This document shows positions 34,882 through 39,291 of a stretch of DNA of 39,291 nt, piece by piece. The first letter of the stretch is position 1, and every line of letters starts with the position of its first letter. The DNA is taken from positions 1-39,291 of the forward strand of contig JABJFE010000105.1 in assembly GCA_018662905.1 (NCBI GenBank). The letters are read 5' to 3'. Below the pieces are notes generated by a model, which saw nothing but the letters and a program-made list of their open reading frames with translations, searched no databases and was not told the origin of the DNA. This stretch comes from Flavobacteriaceae bacterium. Its GTDB lineage: Bacteria; Bacteroidota; Bacteroidia; Flavobacteriales; Flavobacteriaceae. The position numbers were made by a program, and so were the translations under genes.

Positions 34882-35397
34882 TTAAAGTTGTTTTTTTGTT
34901 TTGATAAAAAGACTTAAAAAAACACTGTATAAAAATCCAAACAAAAGTGTACTAATCAAAATTATTGGGTACGTCAAGAAAGTAAATGGTTTAGAATTTT
35001 CAATAAAGGTGTTAAGATCCATTCCTTGAAGAGCTTCAGGGTAATCAGCCATTGTTTGATTGTATGAAATTTCTAATACTTTATCCATATAATCTGGTTC
35101 CATTATGTTTGTTAAAAAAAGAAAATAAAATACGGATACAAGTGCTATTACTAGAGATATTCCTGTTCCTATTTTTCTGACTGTACTGGCTTTTATTTTA
35201 TTATTATTTGCATTTTTGAATGCTATACATCCAAATGTAATACCCGCAAATATAATAATGGTGTTTACAATTGTTTGAGTAGTATCTTGTTCGTAATGGG
35301 CTTCTAAAAAAAACAGCATAAGACTAAAAGAAACTAAAACAACACTAGTTGCTAAACCATAATTGATCATATAATTTTTCGAACTGACCTCTTCCAT
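34882..35397 (-). CDS. DUF4199-family membrane protein
   Basis: A 171-residue integral membrane protein with four TM segments: about 10-30 (NYGLATSVVLVSFSLMLFF), 43-63, 77-98 and 140-163. The region between TM3 and TM4 holds short helices (YNQTMADYPEALQGMD). This layout and the START-like NYGL opening match DUF4199, a Bacteroidetes family of unknown function often encoded next to a GT2 glycosyltransferase. I chose ATG at 35397 over an upstream alternative start at 35469, which would run into the rpmE promoter. The GT2 gene follows after 10 bp. Confidence 0.85.
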   Translation of the reverse strand: MEEVSSKNYMINYGLATSVVLVSFSLMLFFLEAHYEQDTTQTIVNTIIIFAGITFGCIAFKNANNNKIKASTVRKIGTGISLVIALVSVFYFLFLTNIMEPDYMDKVLEISYNQTMADYPEALQGMDLNTFIENSKPFTFLTYPIILISTLLFGFLYSVFLSLFIKTKKQL

Positions 35398-35463
35398 AAG
35401 ATTTAATTTTAATGTAAAAATAGCTATTATTTGAATACTTAATAAGTAATAAATAATATAAAG

Positions 35464-35493
35464 TTGCAAATTGATAAAAAAGAATTAAATTTG
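35464..35493 (+). promoter_or_regulatory. rpmE promoter: TTG, 19 nt, TAAATTTG
   Basis: TTG at 35464-35466 and TAAATTTG at 35486-35493 are separated by 19 nt, an ideal Bacteroidetes housekeeping promoter. The predicted transcript start is near 35500, leaving roughly 12 nt before the rpmE ATG at 35512. The 114-bp gap to DUF4199 shows no comparable minus-strand box. Confidence 0.75.
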
Positions 35494-35511
35494 CATCCAA
35501 TTATTATAAAA

Positions 35512-35763
35512 ATGAAAGAAGGAATACACCCAGAAAATTACAGATTAGTTGCTTTTAAAGACATGTCCAATGAGGATGTTTTTATTACTAAATCAACAGT
35601 TGAAAGTAAAGATTCAATTGAACATGATGGTGTTACTTATCCTCTTGTAAAGTTAGAGATATCTAGGACTTCTCATCCGTTTTACACTGGTAAATCAAAA
35701 CTTATTGATACTGCTGGTAGAATTGATAAGTTTAAAAATAGATATGCTAAACTTAAAAAGTAA
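35512..35763 (+). CDS. rpmE2: Ribosomal protein L31, type B (zinc-free)
   Basis: An 83-residue L31 of the longer type B form. KEGIHPENYRLVAFKDMSN, VKLEISRTSHPFYTGKSK and DTAGRIDKFKNRY are the conserved blocks. There is no cysteine at all, so it cannot hold the zinc of the C+ form. In other bacteria, zinc-free L31 paralogues replace the zinc form under zinc limitation; flavobacteria usually have only this type. ATG at 35512 is chosen because the upstream in-frame extension lies within the promoter. It converges with the peptide-binding protein gene with one base between the stop codons. Confidence 0.96.
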   Translation: MKEGIHPENYRLVAFKDMSNEDVFITKSTVESKDSIEHDGVTYPLVKLEISRTSHPFYTGKSKLIDTAGRIDKFKNRYAKLKK

Positions 35764-35764
35764 T

Positions 35765-37372
35765 CTACTTTTTATAAACCCTCTTTAAATTAAGTTGATT
35801 TACCGGATTTGTTGTTAATCCCTCAATATTCATCTGACTAAATCTCATAACCTTATCATAGTATAATGGTATAATTGGTGAGTTTTTTAAAACTAAACTA
35901 TCTAGAATTTGGTATATTTTTTTTCTTTTTGTACTATTTTGTTCGTTATAAGTACTTTCAAATAATTTATCATATTCATTATTTTGGAAATGAGTATAAT
36001 TAGGGCCGTTTGGCGCTAAATTTTTTGAATAAAACAAGCTTAAGTAATTTTCGCTATCTGGATAATCAGCTATCCAACTAGCTCTAAACATTTCAAATTT
36101 CCCATTAGATTTACCCTGTCTTAAAGTAGATGCGGGAACAATATTGATTGACAGGTCTATGTCAATCTTCTGTAATTCTCTTTGAATAAATTCAACTATA
36201 TCTAAATAATTAGCATCACTAGTAAGTTTAAGTTCTATTTTTTCTTTTTTATTTTCTGTTTTATATTCTTTAATTAATTTTTTTGCTTTTACTAAGTCGT
36301 ATTTAAAACCATCCACGATATTTTTTGAATTTAAGCTTAAAGGAACAAATCCATTATTAGCCGCATATCCAATATTATTTCTAAGGTATTTCATCATTTT
36401 TTTTCTGTCAATAGCATAGTTTATTGCTAATCTTAGTTTTTTTGACTGAATTTGACTTTTTTTATCTCCAAGATAAAATCCTATATATTCAGTATTTAAA
36501 TATGGTCCTGAAATAAGTTTAATTGTTTTGGAATGTTCTTTTTTTAAATTTCCATCTGTTGAAATTAATTGATCCTTAAAAGAAGAATCAATGGAGTTAA
36601 TAAAGTCAATTTTATTTTGTGCAAATTCCATGAATTCACTTTTTTTATCAGGAAGAAATGTTATTGAAATAGCTTCTAGATAAGGAAGATTAGTTCCGTT
36701 AATGTCTTTTTCGAAATATAAATTGTTTTTTCTTAAAACGAGTTTAATATTTTCTTCCCATCTTTTAAATTTAAACGGCCCAGTTCCAATTGGATTTTTT
36801 CCAAATTTATTTCCGTAATAATCCACAACTTCGTGAGGAACTACTGAAAAATATTTCATTGAAAGTAAGCCTAGAAAAGCTGAAAAGGGTGCTTTTAATT
36901 TTATAACAAAAAGACTATCATTTTCTGCTTTAAAACTGTTTACATTTTTAATAGCCCAGGACCCTGGAGATCCTAAATATGGATCTTTTAACCTATTAAA
37001 ACTATATTCAAAATCTTTTGCATTAACAGTTCTTGTAGAATCTTTTCCGAAAATTTTAGATTTATGATAAAAAATTTGATCTTTAATCAAAAATTTATAT
37101 TCAAGCCCGTTTTTTGATATTGTCCAGCTTTTAGCTATATCTGGTTTTATTTTTAAAGAATCATTTAATTGAACTAATCCGTTAAAGATTTGATTTACTG
37201 GCCAAATATTTCTTAATGTACTAGAATAAATAGGGTCTAAAGATGAAATATTTGAATGTTCATTATATCTAAAAACTTTGTCTTCGTTAATTAATAAGCT
37301 TTCAGAACAACCTGTAGCTATTAGTGTACTTACAATTAAAAAGAATATTGAGAAATTAGACTTGTTTATCAT
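35765..37372 (-). CDS. Oligopeptide ABC transporter substrate-binding lipoprotein (OppA-like)
   Basis: A 535-residue family 5 solute-binding protein. The N-terminal signal ends in the lipobox IATGC, so Cys22 should be lipidated. The mature domain shows NPIGTGPFKFKRWEENIKL, LRLAINYAIDRKKM and the late ADYPDSENYLSLFYS segment, all typical of DppA/OppA proteins. It should bind peptides for uptake by a membrane permease complex, but no permease or ATPase gene is adjacent, so the transporter core must be encoded elsewhere. It is divergent from mtaB across 48 bp; I see no exact minus-strand promoter box there. Confidence 0.92.
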   Translation of the reverse strand: MINKSNFSIFFLIVSTLIATGCSESLLINEDKVFRYNEHSNISSLDPIYSSTLRNIWPVNQIFNGLVQLNDSLKIKPDIAKSWTISKNGLEYKFLIKDQIFYHKSKIFGKDSTRTVNAKDFEYSFNRLKDPYLGSPGSWAIKNVNSFKAENDSLFVIKLKAPFSAFLGLLSMKYFSVVPHEVVDYYGNKFGKNPIGTGPFKFKRWEENIKLVLRKNNLYFEKDINGTNLPYLEAISITFLPDKKSEFMEFAQNKIDFINSIDSSFKDQLISTDGNLKKEHSKTIKLISGPYLNTEYIGFYLGDKKSQIQSKKLRLAINYAIDRKKMMKYLRNNIGYAANNGFVPLSLNSKNIVDGFKYDLVKAKKLIKEYKTENKKEKIELKLTSDANYLDIVEFIQRELQKIDIDLSINIVPASTLRQGKSNGKFEMFRASWIADYPDSENYLSLFYSKNLAPNGPNYTHFQNNEYDKLFESTYNEQNSTKRKKIYQILDSLVLKNSPIIPLYYDKVMRFSQMNIEGLTTNPVNQLNLKRVYKK

Positions 37373-37393
37373 TAATTTTGATTCCTATATTTG
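37362..37393 (+). promoter_or_regulatory. mtaB promoter: TTG, 21 nt, TATATTTG
   Basis: TTG at 37362-37364 and TATATTTG at 37386-37393 have 21 nt between them, matching the Bacteroidetes consensus. The -33 part lies inside the first codons of the divergent peptide-binding protein gene. The mtaB ATG at 37421 is 27 nt after the box. Confidence 0.7.
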
Positions 37394-37420
37394 CAAGCTA
37401 ATTTAAGAGATTAAATCAAT

Positions 37421-38755
37421 ATGATCCAAAATCATAAGGTTGCATTAACCACTTTAGGTTGTAAACTTAATTATTCTGAAACCTCAACCATCTCTCGACA
37501 GTTTGAAGATGTTGGTTATTCTGTTGTTAAATTTGATCAATTCTCTGACATATATGTGATAAACACTTGCTCTGTTACTGAAAATGCTGATAAGCAGTTT
37601 AAATCCTATGTGACTAGGGCTTTAAAGTTGAATCCTGAAGCATTTTTAATAGCTATCGGATGTTATGCTCAATTAAAACCTGAAGAATTAGTTAAGGTTA
37701 ACGGAGTGGATCTAGTTCTTGGAAGTAAAGAAAAGTTTAAAATATTAGATTATTTAAATGATTTAAAAAAAAATAAGGTAGGCTCCATACATTCATGTGA
37801 AATAAATGAAACTGATTTTTATAAATCAAGTTACTCTATTGGAGAACGCACAAGATCTTTTTTAAAGGTTCAAGATGGATGTGATTATAAATGTACATAT
37901 TGTACTATTCCTTTAGCTAGAGGGATATCAAGAAGCGACAAGCTTAATAATATTATAGACGCGGCAAAATCAATTTCAAGTTCTGGCGTTAAAGAAATTG
38001 TATTAACTGGAGTGAACATTGGAGATTATGGAAAAGGTGAATTTGGCAATAAAAATCATGAAAATACATTTTTAGATTTAGTCAGCGCTTTGGATAAAGT
38101 AAATGGAATTTCAAGAATTAGAATATCATCAATAGAGCCTAATTTATTATCAAATGAAATAATAGATTTTGTTTCAACAAGTAATAAGTTTGTTCCACAT
38201 TTTCATATTCCTATGCAAAGTGGAAGTGATTCTGTCTTAAAACTTATGAAACGACGATATTTGACTAAGCTTTACAGAAATAGAATTGAGCATCTTAAAA
38301 GAGTAATACCTAATGTTTGTATTGGTGCAGATGTTATAGTTGGTTTTCCAGGTGAGTCTGAAGAGTGTTTTTTAGAAACATATAATTTTATTAAAAGTTT
38401 AAACTTATCATATCTTCACGTTTTTACTTATTCAGAGCGTGATAATACAGAAGCTGTAGATTTAAAAAACATTATTCCTAAAAATATTAGATCAAAGCGA
38501 AGTAAGTTGTTAAGATCTCTTTCAGTTGAGTTAAAAAGAAAGTTCTATAAATCTCAACTAGGTAATACACAAGATGTTTTGTTTGAATCTGAAAATAGAA
38601 ATGGATTTATTTATGGGTTTTCAAACAATTATGTAAGAGTGAAGTCTAATTGGAGAAAAAATCTAGCAGACAAAATTGTTCCTTATGAACTTGAGGATAT
38701 TGGTAGTGATGGATTGGTTATTGGAAAAAAATCAGAAATAAAAATTAAAGCCTAA
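37421..38755 (+). CDS. mtaB: tRNA t6A37 methylthiotransferase (radical SAM)
   Basis: Adds a methylthio group to t6A37 of ANN-decoding tRNAs, giving ms2t6A. The N-terminal UPF0004 domain holds three cluster cysteines, Cys14 (TLGCKLN), Cys50 (INTCSVTENAD) and Cys81 (AIGCYAQ). The radical SAM domain has Cys153-x3-Cys157-x2-Cys160 in QDGCDYKCTYCTIPLARG. TGVNIGDYG and SSIEPNLL follow, and a short C-terminal TRAM-like beta region ends the 444 residues. The GCKLN and CSVTE forms favour MtaB over MiaB or RimO. It converges with the GNAT gene (11-bp overlap). Confidence 0.95.
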   Translation: MIQNHKVALTTLGCKLNYSETSTISRQFEDVGYSVVKFDQFSDIYVINTCSVTENADKQFKSYVTRALKLNPEAFLIAIGCYAQLKPEELVKVNGVDLVLGSKEKFKILDYLNDLKKNKVGSIHSCEINETDFYKSSYSIGERTRSFLKVQDGCDYKCTYCTIPLARGISRSDKLNNIIDAAKSISSSGVKEIVLTGVNIGDYGKGEFGNKNHENTFLDLVSALDKVNGISRIRISSIEPNLLSNEIIDFVSTSNKFVPHFHIPMQSGSDSVLKLMKRRYLTKLYRNRIEHLKRVIPNVCIGADVIVGFPGESEECFLETYNFIKSLNLSYLHVFTYSERDNTEAVDLKNIIPKNIRSKRSKLLRSLSVELKRKFYKSQLGNTQDVLFESENRNGFIYGFSNNYVRVKSNWRKNLADKIVPYELEDIGSDGLVIGKKSEIKIKA

Positions 38756-39038
38756 CTCCAATTGGAAGCATTTCTTTAAATTCTTTGTTTTTTTTAATAA
38801 ATTTCCTGATCTGAGGAGCTGTTGGCATTATTCTGATATTTTTTTCTTTAATAATTTCAAATACTTGCCTGATAAATTTTTCCTCAAAATCTTCATCTTT
38901 ATTACACGCAGGTATTATAAGTTTAGTTAAAAATATTTTTCTGTCTTGAAGAGCATATTCAATAATAGCTAAATCATCTTCAATTTCAACTTCATATTGT
39001 CGCAGAAATAAGTTGTCGTTAATAATTAAATTTCCCAT
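38745..39038 (-). CDS. Small GNAT-family N-acetyltransferase-like protein (YjdJ type)
   Basis: A 97-residue protein resembling the short GCN5-related family (Pfam N-acetyltransferase CG type). The order is strand, strand (DDLAIIEYALQDRKIFLTKL), a helix (EEKFIRQVFEIIKEKNIRIMP) and the closing PQIRKFIKKNKEF, as in minimal acetyltransferase folds. The usual acetyl-CoA loop after LTKLIIP is poorly conserved (ACNKDEDF instead of a Gly-rich turn), so activity is uncertain. A TATCTTTG box at 39079-39072 lies 33 nt before the ATG. Function unknown. Confidence 0.8.
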   Translation of the reverse strand: MGNLIINDNLFLRQYEVEIEDDLAIIEYALQDRKIFLTKLIIPACNKDEDFEEKFIRQVFEIIKEKNIRIMPTAPQIRKFIKKNKEFKEMLPIGVRL

Positions 39039-39053
39039 TAAATTTCTATTAGC

Positions 39054-39079
39054 TAGTTTTGTAAAGTTTTACAAAGATA
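39054..39079. promoter_or_regulatory. Face-to-face -7 boxes with an 18-bp palindrome
   Basis: TAGTTTTG at 39054-39061 (plus strand, for the hydrolase gene) and TATCTTTG at 39079-39072 (minus strand, for the GNAT gene) point at each other. Their TTTG ends form the outer part of a perfect palindrome, TTTGTAAA-GT-TTTACAAA, at 39058-39075. Both are exact TAnnTTTG matches; neither has a TTG at 17-23 nt. Confidence 0.5.
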
Positions 39080-39095
39080 ATAAAAATAGATTTTA

Positions 39096-39291
39096 ATGAC
39101 TCTGAAAAACAAAACTCATGTTTATTTTATGCCAGGAATGTGTGCTAATCCATTGATTTTTGAAAGAATTAAACTAAATAAAAATTTTATTCCACATTAT
39201 TTAAGCTGGATTCCTCCTCTAAAAAATGAATCCCTTAGCAAATATGTTGTCAGACTTTCTGAAACTATAAAGCATAAAGATGCAATACTTA
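39096..39291 (+). CDS. Partial gene: alpha/beta hydrolase, N-terminus
   Basis: The frame opens with ATG at 39096 and runs off the end of the window, giving 65 residues. The start THVYFMPGMCANPLIFERI resembles the first strand and oxyanion loop (PGMxAN) of a flavobacterial alpha/beta hydrolase family; the nucleophile and His lie beyond the window. It is divergent from the GNAT gene. The hydrolase call is tentative because only the N-terminus is visible. Confidence 0.65.
   Translation, partial: MTLKNKTHVYFMPGMCANPLIFERIKLNKNFIPHYLSWIPPLKNESLSKYVVRLSETIKHKDAIL

Noticed and set aside
35398..35469. Upstream extension of the DUF4199 gene to 35469
   Set aside because: It uses a non-ATG start, adds an atypical N-terminus and would overlap the good rpmE promoter; ATG at 35397 gives the normal family start.
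35464..35511. Upstream extension of rpmE to TTG 35464
   Set aside because: L31 begins at the KEGIHPENY block; the extension contains the promoter itself.
1..39291. tRNA, rRNA, CRISPR arrays, insertion sequences, prophage or defence genes
   Set aside because: No T-loop-like sequences in gaps, no regularly spaced direct repeats apart from the coding repeat at 1-135, no transposase, integrase or phage proteins; gaps are all under about 115 bp.

Overview
The window is AT-rich and almost fully coding: about 35 genes in 39 kb, with no RNA gene, insertion sequence, prophage or CRISPR array that I could see. It looks like the chromosome of a streamlined, probably marine, member of the Flavobacteriaceae (Bacteroidetes). 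The evidence is the gene order (tail of a ribosomal L17-like protein, carA, eno, gltA), the short gaps, the lack of Shine-Dalgarno sequences, and promoters of the Bacteroidetes type (TTG, 17-23 nt, TAnnTTTG). The products are also typical of the group: zinc-free L31, DUF4199, NamZ/DUF1343, a 600-residue acyl-CoA dehydrogenase and an ECF sigma factor with a membrane partner.

Layout. 1-269: repetitive tail of a probable rplQ and a strong terminator. 274-5837 (+): carA, eno, gltA and two overlapping guanidino/ureido hydrolases (an arginine deiminase/DDAH-like enzyme and a CtlX-like citrulline hydrolase). 5830-6231 (-): a conserved unknown. 6317-10322 (+): argS, ffh, folD. 10315-11290 (-): a lipoprotein and a VOC protein. 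11360-11992 (+): queE. 11989-13173 (-): NamZ-like muramidase, divergent from a LolC/FtsX-type permease (13178-14410). 14464-16570 (+): two PLP enzymes (cystathionine beta-synthase-like and DpaL-like). 16563-23790 (-): marR-fadN-fadA-fadE beta-oxidation operon plus an M28 peptidase. 23845-28807 (-): purL and an RsmB-type methyltransferase. 28876-35397 (-): DUF4199 protein, polyprenol-type glycosyltransferase, hexose phosphomutase, MsbA-like exporter, then an ECF sigma/anti-sigma/sensor trio. 35512-35763 (+): rpmE. 35765-37372 (-): oligopeptide-binding lipoprotein. 37421-38755 (+): mtaB. 38745-39038 (-): small GNAT protein. 39096-end (+): start of an alpha/beta hydrolase.

Most of this is core metabolism and translation. 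Four things deserve attention. First, a perfect 32-bp inverted repeat lies between purL and the -7 box of marR, placed as an operator for the fatty-acid operon and also shaped like the purL terminator. Second, the two tandem hydrolases together would convert a guanidino substrate to citrulline and then ornithine, and the second has Asn where the first has guanidinium-binding Asp. Third, several promoters place the predicted transcript start at or next to the start codon, suggesting leaderless mRNAs. Fourth, there is a compact ECF sigma/anti-sigma/sensor module. I did not find a defence system, mobile element or other clearly novel multi-gene machine.
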